The notes: generated by a model from the letters alone, not told the origin. DNA of 64,000 nt from Musa acuminata AAA Group (GCF_036884655.1 NC_088359.1:20693501-20757500); one strand, 5' to 3'. Shown: positions 11,340 through 22,312, numbered from the stretch's first letter. Program-made: numbers and translations.

Positions 11340-12345
11340 CTTCTACTTTTCCTCCGTGTCCTCTCTCTGTTTCGTTTTCTATGTCTTTTCTTTTTCCTCC
11401 ACAACTGCAGCTCATGCAGAACATAGAGGCATAGTCACCTGCTCTCTCTTACTCTCATTCCTTCGTTTTCTTTTTCAAACACAGCTATCGTAGCCATCGC
11501 CGCTGCCACTACCACAGTCGTAGCCATGACCGCAACCTCTTCTTCCTCCCCTGCTCTGTTTCCTCTCCTTCTCTTCCAGTTGCAGCTGCCACTGCCGCAG
11601 CTGCCTCCCGTTCTCCTCTTCCTCTCTTCTTCCCTTTTCCTTTCTCTTCTTCTTCCTTTCCTTCTCTTCTTTCCCAGCTGCACTGCCGCTGCCTCTTCTT
11701 CCTCCCCTGCTCATCTTCCTATCGTTCTTCTCTTCCAACTGCAGCTGCCATCGCCACAGCCGCAGCCCCTTCTTCCCCTTCTCTTCTTCCTCTCCTTCCC
11801 TTCTTCCTTCCTCTTCCTCTTTCCCTGCCACAGCTATAGCTGCCACAGCCGTAGCCACAGCTGCTTCTTTCCCTTCTCCTCTTCCTTCTCCTTCCTTTCT
11901 TCTTCTTCTCTTCTTCCTCACCTTCTCTTCCTCTCCTTCTCTTCCAGCTGCAGCTGCCACCGCCGCAGTCGAAGCTCCTCCTTTCCCTTCTCTTCTTCTC
12001 CTCTTCTTCTTCCCTCCTCCTCCCCGGCGTCACACACACCCTCTCCTCTGTTTCCTCTGCAGGAAACAGAGGTATCAAAACCTGTTCTCCTGCTTCCTCT
12101 TCTTCTTCTTCTCCTCTTCGAATGCCCCACACCTCTCCTCTGTTTCCACCTGCAGAAACAGAGGTGCTGCAGCCCTAGCTGCTGCCACCTCTCGCTCCTC
12201 TCCCTCTTCCCTCTCTTTTCCCTCTTCTTCTCCTTCTCTTCTTCTTTTTCTTCTTCTTCTCTTCTCCCTCTTCTTCCTCTACTTCTCTTCTTCTTCTCCG
12301 CACGCCCCACAGCTCCTCTCTCAACTCCTCTCTTTGTTTCGGGAA
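11340..12345. repeat. Kilobase-long polypyrimidine (CT-rich) low-complexity tract
   Basis: The plus strand is almost entirely C and T, with interruptions of the CTGCAGCTGCC type. This gives long open frames in several phases on both strands (Ser/Pro/Leu-rich, or Glu/Arg/Lys-rich). In LTR-E the same place holds only a short GAA run (about 59645-59685), so this is an expansion of simple sequence within the LTR. Confidence 0.85.
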
Positions 12346-12505
12346 CAGAGAACGTGGGAGGCGGTGGGATAAAACCGAAATTTTTGGTTTTTTTTTTTTT
12401 TGCAACTTAACAGTTTAGTCCTTGAAATTTCAATATTTACATATAGGTCCTCCAATTTACATATAAATCCCTATTAATAAATTTTCAAAAGTGAGGGATA
12501 TTACA

Positions 12506-12557
12506 ATTTCTCTTGGGTGTTAAACCAACTGAGAAATCACGAGGCTCTGATACCAAT
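12506..12557 (-). mobile_element. Cop-D leader with primer-binding site
   Basis: The minus-strand primer-binding site TGGTATCAGAGC is at 12544-12555, just outside the LTR end. It is followed by the family leader ending ...AACACCCAAGAGAAAT, which in sister elements runs straight into the gag ATG. LTR-E' begins at exactly that point, so Cop-D gag is gone. Confidence 0.8.
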
Positions 12558-12872
12558 TGTTAGGATCGGGGTTGGCACTAAGGGGGGGGGTGAATTAGTG
12601 CAGCGTTAAGATAATGACGTTTTAAAAACTTTCGTACGATAAAACCGTTTCTGACGTAAAACCATTTTCAGAAACATAACTTGAAAGCGAGTTCGTAAAA
12701 GTATTAAAGGTAGTAAGCGCTTAAAGAGGTTTACAGTAAAGATAAATTGCACAAATGTAAATGCAAACTAGATTTAGACTGGTTCGATCAACGTGACCTA
12801 CATCCACTTTTGACTTGCTCCTCCAACGAGGTTACCGGCAACTACTAGAGGCCTTCCTTCAATAAGCGAAGG
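12558..12872 (-). mobile_element. Cop-D 5' LTR, part 1 (U5 side), split by Gyp-1
   Basis: This is the reverse complement of an LTR end (...GCCAACCCCGATCCTAACA), with a run of 9 G at 12582-12590. It breaks off at GAAGG (12868-12872) where Gyp-1 starts, and continues at 46207 after Gyp-1 with the same GAAGG. The two parts together form a D-family LTR of about 1.63 kb. Confidence 0.88.
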
Positions 12873-13266
12873 TGTTAGGACTCTAGCTTGGAGAGTCCTA
12901 ATTGAGAGGGACATTCATGTAAAACCTACCTAAGCCAACCCCTATTAAAGAGGTGAAGAGGCCAGCTAGGGTTAGGAGGTTGTTTCTTAGAGAAGAATAA
13001 GGAGTTGTAAAGGAATAGGTGTCTTGAGTATGAGTCCTATTAGGAGTTGGTTAGAAGTAGGAGTCTTGAGTAGGAGTCCTATTAGGAGTTAGGGTTTAGA
13101 AGCCCTATAAATAGTCATGTATTCCTCCTCTTTTCATAAGTAATAGATGAATCTTTTCTGCAGCCTTTGAGTAGCAACTTGGAGGGAGGAACCCCTATAG
13201 AGTTCCAAGGAGGCCGATTCCCTAAAGAGATCAACCCCAAGTTTAGAATCTGCAAGGATTCTAACA
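12873..13266 (+). mobile_element. Gyp-1 5' LTR
   Basis: This is a 394-bp LTR with ends TGTTAGGACT...TTCTAACA and a TATA box at 13106-13113. It matches the 3' LTR at 45814-46206 closely. The flanking GAAGG occurs before this LTR and after the 3' LTR, the expected 5-bp target duplication. Gyp-1 sequence proper adds up to about 5.4 kb once the two nested copia elements are removed. Confidence 0.93.
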
Positions 13267-13456
13267 CCAGGTATTAGAGCAGCATTCTTGGCATCGCGCT
13301 GCCCTTCCACAGCCATCCATCAACCCATAGAGTTCCAAGGAGGCTGATCCCCTAAAGAGATCAACCCCAAGTTTAGAATCTGTATGGGTTTTAACACCTG
13401 GTATTAGAGTAGCATTCTTGGCATCTCGCTGCCCTTCCACAGCCATCCATCAACCC
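13196..13456 (+). repeat. 130-bp tandem duplication of Gyp-1 LTR end plus primer-binding site
   Basis: The segment from AGAGTTCCAAGG through the LTR end, the binding site and AGCATTCTTGGCATC to CCATCCATCAACCC occurs twice, offset by exactly 130 bp. The first copy carries AGGTATTAGAGC and the second TGGTATTAGAGT at the primer-binding site. Gyp-2 has a single copy. Confidence 0.9.
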
Positions 13457-14729
13457 TCCACAACCGCCCAAAGCAATTCCCACAATTGCTTAAAAGATCG
13501 TCGCCAAATTTCGCCATCATCTCCACCACCACGGATCATCCTTTGATCTCCCCGTGAATTACAATAGGTTCTGGTTTTCTACCTTACTACTGCTGCAATT
13601 TAGTTATCCTCATTTGAAAATCTCAAAAAAATTATTCCTATATTATTGCATAAACTTTTCGTCATAAAGTTTTCATCTCTACGACGAAAGATACATTGCA
13701 GAATTCCAACCGTATAGCACCGTCTGTTTGATCTTGCTACTATGTTTTTTCTATCCAAATCTCTACAAAATTTTTATGACATCTTTGACATTTCCTAGCA
13801 GCAGATTTCCTTTGGTTTTGTTAAAAAATTCTCAATATAAACTATTGATATTTTACGTCTAATCTGCTATACTTGAAAATCTGTACTGTAAAATTTCAGC
13901 CGCATAGCACTGTTTGTTTGATCTTGATACTACGTTGTTTCTATCCAAATCTCTATGAAATTTTTATGATAACTTTGACACTTCCTAACAGTGGATTTCC
14001 CTTTGGTTTCATAAAAAAATTCTCAATATAAACTACTAATATTTTACGTCCAATCTGCTATACTTAAAAATCTGTGCTGCAGAAAATTTCAGCCGTATAT
14101 TGTTGCCTTAACCCATCTATTTGCAATATTTATTTTAATAAAATTTCTTATACACTTCATAGATCATCTTGGCTTCCATCTAAGATTGATTTATTAAGTA
14201 ATTCATCTCTAAAAATAATTTTGTGTTGCTATAAATTTTCATCGTAAACCGCTGAAATTTTTCGACGAGAATTCTGTAATCGCAACTTGCACCAATTTCC
14301 TTGCTGTTATACTGCCAAAATTTTCTTGATTAAATTAGACATCCTTGCTGTCATATAAACTATGATTTTTCTATCAATTCCCTACTCAATTCTCTCATGT
14401 TTTTTGTGGAAATTACGTCGAGAAACCGTTGTTTCTTCGACGATAATTCTACTCTTACAAGACAGCACATACTTGCTGCAACTTCCACGGATTTCTGTCA
14501 AACCTTTGTTACCATGTACCACAGATCCAAAACATTCATCCACAGCCCTAAAACTCTACCAAACCACACCCTTAAACTGCACCCAAAACAGCCACAAAAC
14601 AAGCCTAAACCGTAGCCTACATCAATCAATCCACCAACCCTTTTGACCATTACTTCTCTAAACCAATACATGCCTTTAACCCAACAACAAAAGAGAGATC
14701 TTAACATCATAGATTTGAGGGCATATACT
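13267..14729 (+). mobile_element. Gyp-1 5' leader (untranslated)
   Basis: This AT-rich leader of about 1.4 kb lies between primer-binding site and gag. It contains internally repeated phrases (for example the GATCTTGCTACTATGTTTTT / GATCTTGATACTACGTTGTT pair about 180 bp apart) and aligns with the leader of Gyp-2 (55095-56028) over its second half. No gene is seen. Confidence 0.75.
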
Positions 14730-15805
14730 ATGACATCTGAGGAGGCAATCAATGCTAAATTCGAAGCCTTGGAGGTGCGAATGGAGGATAAGATTCGGAC
14801 GCTCTTTAACGAACTCAGATTGGGCCAACCACTAAGCCCGAAGAAATTCAATCAAGGAGAGAGCTTTGCCCAATCGCACCAAGCCCAAAGAGATTACTTC
14901 CAAGGGAGGGGAGGCTCTATAACTGACTCCAACTATCCATGCATGAGAGTGGACTTCCCTAGATGGGAAGAAGAGACCCGATTGGTTGGATCTCGCGCGC
15001 GGAGCGATATTTTCGGTACCACAAAACCGCGGATGCATCTATAATAAAAATTGCAGCTATACATCTTGAAGGTGATGCTATACAATGGTTTAACTGGTTT
15101 GAACATACTTATGGAGTCCTTTAATGGCTATAATTCAAAGAAGGACTGCTGATCCGCTTCAGACCAACCGATTATGAGAATATTGACGGACAACTAGCAA
15201 AGATCCGACAAACCTCCACCAATCAGGAGTACCAAACCAGGTTTGAAAGGTTATCTAATCAAACTCGTGATTGGTCTCAAAAATAGCTATTGAGGACCTT
15301 CATTGAGGGCTTGAAGCCGGAGATCCGAGGAGAAGTTAAAACACGACAACCGTATACGCTTATGGCAGCCATCTCTTTCACACGACATCAAGAGGAGCAA
15401 TTGAACCATGAAGCTTGGAGGACTAGGGTTGCTCCTCAACTAGTAATATTGAAGCCCTCAGCCCCCCCTACTGTCAACCAAGTCCCTACACCAAAGAGGT
15501 TAACAGGAGAAGAGCTTCAGGAGCGATATGCGAAGGGGTTATGTTGGCATTGTGACGAGCCGTGGAGCCGTGAGCATCGTTGTAGCAAAGGGAGACTTCT
15601 TATGATTGAAACAATAGAAGAAGAGGTCATTGAACATCTAGAAGAGTGCCTTGAACATGAAGAAGAAGATGCAGAAGAAGAGCCACAACTGACCGAAGCT
15701 ACGGTACATACACTACCCAGCTACTCAAACCCGCAAATGATGAAAGTTGGAGGCCTTCTCAAACAACAACCGATCACTGTTCTCATCGACATGGGCAGTA
15801 CTAAT
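14730..15805 (+). pseudogene. Gyp-1 gag and protease start, disrupted
   Basis: This is the gag of a chromovirus-type gypsy element. The start at 14730 aligns with the Gyp-2 start (56029). A coiled region (AKFEALEVRMEDKI) and the gag core motif YPCMRVDFPRWEE follow. At about 14971 Gyp-1 has one G fewer than Gyp-2, which shifts the frame. The frame is readable again from 15290, with the zinc knuckle CWHC....EHRC at about 15544-15584, an acidic linker, and the protease start VLIDMGSTN, where Asp is the catalytic residue. There the element is interrupted by Cop-A at 15806 and continues at 33569. Confidence 0.88.
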
Positions 15806-17017
15806 TGTTGAATCTCGGATTTTGATGATGAAATCAATTGATGGGTTAATTGATCTAATCCATATTATTGAGTTAAGTGTGCAGGATTAACTACGATAAC
15901 CAGAAAACACAAAGCAAGAATACCGGAGTCAAGATCGATGGACGTTTAAGAGTCCGAAGAATCATCGGAGATGCTGCCGGAACCAACCGAAAAGAAATCG
16001 GGAACCTATCGGAATTTTCGGAAGTTCGCCGAAGAGATCGTCGGAGGTTTACGGAGATCACCGAGAAGGCTCGGCTACTCGTTAAAGTCATCACAAGATC
16101 GGGAGCTTGATGGGAGTCCGTCGGAAGAAGCTCGTCGGAAAGCTCGCCGAAACAAGACTCGACGTTCGCGGTTGAAAGCTTGCTTAGGATGTGTTTTTGT
16201 TATGTAGTTCACTTGTAATTAGGATTAGGATTAAGAGATATTCCTATATCCTGGTTAGGGGCCAACTGGGCCCAAAGTCAGATATGATTTGGGCTTAAAT
16301 TAAGCCAAACCAGTGAAATCGGAGAGCCAGGCGGTGGCACCGCCCAGCACCCGAGAGCTGGGCGGTGACACCTCCTTGGCTGGGCGGTTGCACCGTCCAA
16401 CACCCGAGCGTTGGGCGGTGGCACCGCCTGGCTGGGCGGTGGCACCTCCAGCATTCGGGAACCTAAAGAGAATTCAAATTTTGGAGCCCAAATTTGAATC
16501 CTCTTGAGGCCTATAAATACCCCTCAAATCTCAGCTGAGGTTACAACTTTTGAGAAGCATTTTGATTGAGAGAAAAGTCTTAGAAAGTCTTAGCAAGTCT
16601 TGTTTTCAATTTGCTAGAGAGTTCTCCTCCTTCTTTCTTATTGAAAATTTGTAAGAGGTTGAACTGCTTGTAAAAGGTTGTAAGAGGGGTGTTTACCCTT
16701 CCATTTCAAGAGATTTGCTAGTGGAAGGTGGAAGCCTCATCGAAGAGGGGCATCGCAAGTGGAGTAGGTCATTTGACCGAACCACTCTAAAAATCGGCGT
16801 AATCTCTAGTTTGCATTTTATTATTGTCATTTACATTACTGCAAATCTTCTTACTGCTTTAGTTCCTTATTACCCTTGCTGCGCAACTTTAAGAATACGC
16901 TTTCAAGTTAAACTTTTCAAGTTCCGTTCTTATCGTACGAAAGATTTTGTTAAAATCGAAGTTTTAATCCGCTGCACTAATTCACCCCCCCCTCTTAGTG
17001 CCGCTCCGATCCTAACA
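15806..17017 (+). mobile_element. Cop-A 5' LTR (sirevirus family A)
   Basis: This is a complete LTR of 1212 bp with ends TGTTGAATCT...GATCCTAACA, a palindrome cluster at 16330-16450 and TATAAATA at 16512-16519. It is preceded by CTAAT (15801-15805), and CTAAT recurs after the 3' LTR at 33569-33573. Cop-A as a unit therefore spans 15806-33568, with Cop-B nested inside. Confidence 0.95.
16512..16519 (+). promoter_or_regulatory. TATA box of Cop-A LTR promoter
   Basis: TATAAATA lies in the family context TTGAGGCCTATAAATACCCC, 60-70 bp after the last LTR palindrome. Confidence 0.8.
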
Positions 17018-17019
17018 AG

Positions 17020-17031
17020 TGGTATCAGAGC
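17020..17031 (+). other. Primer-binding site of Cop-A
   Basis: TGGTATCAGAGC starts 2 bp after the LTR end and is complementary to the initiator tRNA-Met 3' end. Confidence 0.88.
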
Positions 17032-17069
17032 GAGGTTATCTCTCATATTTGGTTTAATACCCAAGAGAG

Positions 17070-18635
17070 ATGGCTTACTCCGGCATGCAAGAGGGCCACT
17101 CTATTGCACGACCACCTTTGTTTAATGGGTCGGATTACACATATTGGAAGACTCGCATGAGGATCTTCCTCATTTCTATGGACTTTGAGCTTTGGTCTAT
17201 TGTTGAGAATGGATTTCAAAAATCTTCTCTTCCAATGAGCGAATGGAATGAATCGGAGAAGAAGGTTTTTGCTTTAAATGCAAAGGCTACGAATGCCTTG
17301 TTTTGTGTATTAGACAAAAACGAATTTAATCTTGTTTCAATGTGTGATTCGGCTTTTGTTATTTGGAGAACTCTTGAGGTCACTCATGAAGGCACTAGCC
17401 GAGTGAAAGAGTCCAAAATCAACATCCTTGTGCACTCTTACGAACTTTTCCGAATGAAACCAAGTGAATCCATCGGAGACATGTACACCCGGTTTACGGA
17501 TGTCATCAATGGACTCAAAGCTCTTGGTAAAGATTTTACTGACTTTGAACTAGTAACTAAAATCTTAAGATCCCTCCCTAAAAGTTGGGATCCAAAAGTT
17601 ACGGCCATTCAAGAGGCCAAAGACCTTAAAGCATTCCCTCTTGAAGAACTCATTGGGTCTCTAATGACCTACGAAATGACATATCAAGCTCATGACGAGC
17701 TCGAGAACCCCCTTCCAAAGAACAGGAAGGATATGGCACTCAAATCACAAGAAGACCACTTGAAAGGAACATCAAGTGATGAGGACAGTGACAATGACAT
17801 TGCACTTTTGACTCAAAAATTTAAAAAATATTTAAGAAAGAACAAACTTAAAAATAATATAAAAAATAAATTTGAACAAAAGAAGGACCAAGTGATTTGC
17901 TATGAATGCAAAAAACCGGGACAGTACAAGAACGAATGTCCTCAAGCCAAAAAGAGGACATCAAAGAAGAAGGCGCTCAAGGCAACATGAGATGATTCAA
18001 GCGCGTCCAAAGAAGAGGAGTCCAACACCGAGCAAGTTGCTCATTACGCGCTAATGGCTTTAGAAGAAGAGGTATGTGATTTATTTAATGAAGATTTATC
18101 TTTTGAAGAACTCTCTATCGCTTTTCATGAATTATTTGATGAATGTAGAACTGTTAGCAAGAAGTTAAGTATCTTAAAGAAAGAGCATGCTTTGCTACAA
18201 GATAAGTTTGATAGTCTTCAAACTCCTCCATGCTCTAAGTGTGAGCATTTAGAAGCAATAAAAAATGAAAATTTGCTTCTTAAGGAAACCTTAAACAAGT
18301 TTAAGGTTGGTAGCAAAGGATTAGATATGATCCTTGCACACAAGGGTCACATCGCAAATAGAAATGGAATTGGATTTGTAAAAGGATTATATCAAAATCC
18401 TACCACTTTCATAAAAAGACCTACATTACATGTTTCCTCTTATATGAAATGCAACTTTTGTTGCAAATCCGGACATATTGCCTACAAATGTCCATTTAGG
18501 AAAATTAGTTCACGAAAATTAATATGGGTTCCTAAAGGAACTATAAAGGATTCAAAAATAAATAACAAGGTTAGTGGGTCAATTTTTGAGGCACCCAAAA
18601 TCAAATGGGTACCTAAAAATCATCCTCTTTTGTAG
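17070..18635 (+). pseudogene. Cop-A gag, nearly intact with one nonsense codon
   Basis: Gag begins at 17070 (MAYSGMQEGHSIARPP...), the first ATG after the leader. It shows the copia gag domain (YWKTRMRIFL, SRVKESKIN, SWDPKVTAIQEAKDL), an acidic linker, a zinc knuckle (CYECKKPGQYKNEC at about 17900-17942, with Gln where His is usual), a coiled-coil stretch, and a second CCHC knuckle (CNFCCKSGHIAYKC at about 18451-18492). A Trp codon has become TGA at 17988, which breaks the frame. Otherwise about 520 codons lead to a TAG at 18633-18635. That last stop is shared by all sister elements and looks ancestral, unlike the TGA. Confidence 0.9.
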
Positions 18636-20062
18636 AAAAACCCACAAGCTAGGAGCAAGAGATGGTATCTCGATAGTGGATGCTTAAGACATATGACTGG
18701 AGATCCATCTCTTTTCTCTATGCTCACTAGCAAAGAAGAAGGGTACATCACCTTCGGAGACAACAACAAAGGCAAAATCATTGGTAACAAATTTAGTTTT
18801 TCCATTGATGATGTTTTACTAGTTGATGGATTAAAACATAATCTCTTGAGTATTAGTCAACTATGCGATAGAGGTTATATCGTTAGATTTGAATCAAATA
18901 TGTGTATTATTGAAAAACCAAATCATAACATGACTATGATTGCTTTAAAACAAAATAATGTCTATACCATCAATCTTGATGAACTAAGTAATGAAATGTG
19001 TTTCTCCGCCGTAAATGATGATGCTTGGCTTTGGCATAGGAGATTAGGTCATGCAAGCATGAAAACAATATCGAAAATCTCATCTCAAGAATTAGTACGA
19101 GGGATTCCGAATATGAAGTTTATTAAGGATAAGGTATGCGATGCATGTCAACTAGGCAAACAAATAAAAACAAGCTTCAAACCAAAAAATCAAATTAGCA
19201 CCACTAGACCATTACAATTGATCCATTTGGACTTATTTGGACCAATTGATACAACAAGTCTAGGTGGAAGCAAATATACTTTCGTGATTGTGGATGACTA
19301 CTATAGATACACTTGGACCTATTTCTTATCTCACAAAAGTGATTGCTTCAAGTGTTTCTCTAAATTTTGTAAACTCACTCAAAACGAAAAAGGCTTCATG
19401 ATTTCATCAATTCGGAGTGATCACGGTGGTGAATTCCAAAACCGTGACTTTCAAAATTTTTGCGAAGTTAATGGGTACAATCACAACTTCTCAACTCCAA
19501 GAAATCCTCAACAAAATGGAGTAGTTGAAAGGAAAAATAGAAACCTACAAGAAATGACAAGAACTATGTTAAATGAACATAGTTTACCCAAATATTTTTG
19601 GGCCGAAGCCGTAAATACGGCTTGTTACATCAGGAATAGGGTCCTAATAAGACCATCTCTATCAAAAACTCCCTATGAATTATGGAATAACAAAAAACCA
19701 AATAGTTTTTATTTTAATGTTTTTGGTTGTTAATGCTTCATTTTAAATGAAAAGGATGCCCTAGGTAAATTTGATGCTAAATCCGATGAAGGCATTTTTC
19801 TTGGTTACTCCTCCGTTTCTAAGGCCTTTCGTGTCTTCAACAAAAGGACCTTAGTAATAGAAGAGTCTATTCATGTAGTTTTTAATGAAATTTCTAATTC
19901 AAAGAAAAATGATTTTGATGATGATCTTGGTTTTGATAATCTGAATTTAAACGAACCCCCTCCTCAAAATAGCCATTTGAATGCATCTTCTCCCGAAATT
20001 TCTTTACCCAAAGAATGGAAGTATGTAGATGCTCATCCAAAGGAGCTAATTATAGGAGATAC
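18636..20062 (+). pseudogene. Cop-A pol, first part (protease, integrase)
   Basis: The frame continues in phase after TAG 18633: KNPQARSKRWYLDSGC, the aspartic protease active site, with no ATG before it. Next come the integrase HHCC finger (LWHRRLGHASM...VCDACQLGK), the DDE core (VDDYYRYTW, IRSDHGGEFQN, NPQQNGVVERKNR), and the C-terminal domain. A Lys codon changed to TAA at about 19731 breaks it. At 20062 the sequence is interrupted by Cop-B; GATAC (20058-20062) is repeated at 31153. Confidence 0.9.
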
Positions 20063-21274
20063 TGTTAGGATCGGAGTGGCACTAATGGGGGGGGGTGAAT
20101 TAGTGCAGCGGATTAAAACTTCGATTTTAACAAAATCTTTCGTACGATAAGAACGGAACTTGAAAAGTTTAACTTGAAAGCGTATTCTTAAAATTGCGCA
20201 GCAAGAGTAATAAGGAACTAAAGCAGTAAGAAGATTTGCAGTAATGTAAATGACAATAATAAAATGTAAACCAGAGATTACGCCGATTTTTAGAGTGGTT
20301 CGGTCAAATGACCTACTCCACTTGCGATGCCCCTCTTCGATGAGGCACCCACCTTCCACTAGCAAATCTCTTGAAATGGAAGGGTAAACACCCCTCTTAC
20401 AACCTTTTACAAGCAGCTCAACCTCTTACAAATTTTCAATAAGAAAGAAGGAGGAGAACTCTCTAGCAAATTGAAAACAAGACTTGCTAAGACTTTCTAA
20501 GACTTTTCTCTCAATCAAAATGCTTCTCAAAAGTTGTAACCTCAGTTGAGATTTGAGGGGTATTTATAGGCCTCAAGAGGATTCAAATTTTGGGCTCCAA
20601 AATTTGAATTCTCTTAGGGTTCCCGGTGCTGGAGGTGCCACCGCCCAGCGCTCGGGTGCAGGACGGTGCAACCGCCCAGCCAAGGAGGTGTCACCGCCCA
20701 GCTCTCGGGTGCTGGGCGGTGCCACCGCCCAGCATGGCGGTGCCACCGCCTGGCACTCCGATTTCACTGGTTTGGCTTAATTTAAGCCCAAACCATATCT
20801 GACTTTGGGCCCAGTTGGCCCCTAACCAGGATATAGGATTATCTCTTAATCCTAATCCTAATTACAATTGAACTACATAACAAAAACACATCCTAAGCAA
20901 GCTTTCAACCGCGAACGTCGAGTCTTGTTTCGGCGAGCTTTCCGACGAGCTTCTTCCGACGGACACCCATCAAGCTCCCGATCTTGTGATGACTTTAACG
21001 AGTAGCCGAGCCTTCTCGGTGATCTCCGTGAACCTCCGACGATCTCTTCGGCAAACTTCCGAAAATTCCGATAGGTTCCCGATTTCTTCTCGGTTGGTTC
21101 CGGCAGCATCTCCGACGATTCTTCGGACTCTTAAACGTCCATCGATCTTGACTCCGGTATTCTTGCTTTGTGTTTTCTGGTTATCGTAGTTAATCCTGCA
21201 CACTTAACTCAATAATATGGATTAGATCAATTAACCCATCAATTGATTTCATCATCAAAATCCGAGATTCAACA
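20063..21274 (-). mobile_element. Cop-B 3' LTR (sirevirus family A, minus strand)
   Basis: This is a complete 1212-bp LTR on the minus strand. Its outer end is next to target duplication GATAC. A palindrome cluster is at 20630-20755 and a TATA box on the minus strand at 20561-20568. It is nearly identical to the 5' LTR at 29962-31152 except that it keeps one palindrome unit (about 21 bp) that the 5' LTR lacks. High LTR similarity means Cop-B is the youngest insertion of this nest. Confidence 0.95.
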
Positions 21275-22312
21275 ATCTCCCCCTTTTTGATGATGACAAT
21301 CAATTGATGACGGAGTTAAACATAAGTCCCCTTATCTATATGCCATATTATGAGAAGATGAAAACACTTGAATTTCATCCATTGAATTCAAGCATAAACC
21401 GATAAGTTCTAACCGTAGAGCTTATCGTTATTCTCATTAAGCAATAGTAAATGCGAAACTTCGATGAAAATCATAAGTCAAAAGATATGGGACAATTTTT
21501 TACTACGATAGGAGATAAAGATTTTCAACATGAATTTCATGATATCGATGTAAGGCATGCTTTCAATATGATCAATCAATCTTGTGATATTCTCAAGGAT
21601 TTTACAAGGCATATAAGACATTCATATCACACAAGCTTTTGCAATTCATATAAGTCATGCTATTAAAATGATACAAGTCATCACTTTTCTCCCCCTTTGT
21701 CATCAACAAAAAGGGAATGAGACTTGAAGCACATAATTTATCATACAAAGATTTTATCATTAATCATACATCACTCATCTATATTATCATTGATCATACA
21801 AAGATTTTATCATTGATCATACATCACTCATCTATATTATCATTGATCATACAAAGATTTTATCATTGATCATACATCACTCATCTATATTATCATTGAT
21901 CATACAAAGATTTTATCATTCAAAATTAAGTATGCTAAAATATTTACGCATAGTTCATCTTAAAGGAAAATTCAGCATTCATCCATATTATCAAATCTCT
22001 TCTTTTTATAAATAACAAAAATTGTAGATGTACAAAGAAGAGATTGGGATAAGAAAAAAATTTTAAGTAGTAACTCCAATAAGTCAAGATCATAATTCGA
22101 ATACAAATCCATTCAAATTCAATTCGTCAACTTGAAACACATAATCAAGCCATCAAAATCAATTTCGAGATTCAAAATATCATAAAATCATTAATCTTGA
22201 TCAGATGGAAGCGGTGTTTGACTCAAGATAGGATAAGATAATTTAACAAGTCACCGAGGAACGGAGAGAGAATGAAAAACTTTACGGAAAATCCATTCAA
22301 ACAAATTTATTC
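21275..22312 (-). mobile_element. Cop-B 3' untranslated internal region
   Basis: This is non-coding. On the minus strand the polypurine tract touches the LTR (21275-21287), and a second one is at 21687-21700. A 53-bp minisatellite at 21740-21911 is specific to this copy. No envelope-like frame occurs between pol and LTR. Confidence 0.85.
21740..21911. repeat. 53-bp minisatellite in Cop-B 3' region
   Basis: A 53-bp unit (ATCACTCATCTATATTATCA plus a GATCATACAAAG part) is repeated just over three times, with only one or two differences. The equivalent region of Cop-A' (about 7195-7230) has a single reduced copy. Confidence 0.9.

Larger units (their letters stand above)
10141..12505 (-). mobile_element. 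LTR-E': truncated copy of the 2.6 kb LTR-E, minus strand
   Basis: On the minus strand it begins TGTAATATCCCTCA (12505), equivalent to the TGTAACACCCCTCA start of LTR-E at 59329, and shares the 'ggacctatatgtaaa' and 'aaggactaaactg' blocks. Further in it shares the block whose translation reads GTCTF-CSACASD and WTFARNGKGY, and the GATATGCTTCGAAA-type repeats. It stops at 10141, lacking about the last 0.7 kb. It holds a 24-bp minisatellite and a kilobase of CT-rich sequence. The right end sits exactly at the gag start codon position of Cop-D. Confidence 0.8.

Noticed and set aside
11526..12410. Open frame of 294 codons, Ser/Leu/Pro-rich, plus overlapping Glu/Arg-rich frames on the other strand
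   Set aside because: Pure low-complexity CT tract inside LTR-E'; frames are open in several phases on both strands, with no domain and no counterpart in LTR-E.
17018..17040. tRNA-like TGGTATCAGAGC sequences as possible tRNA genes
   Set aside because: Only the 12-base complement of a tRNA 3' end next to an LTR; these are primer-binding sites. No cloverleaf was found.
16715..17125. Frame of 136 codons just before Cop-A gag, repeated at 20033, 29854, 33236 and 50788
   Set aside because: It is R-U5 of the LTR read through into the leader; not coding.
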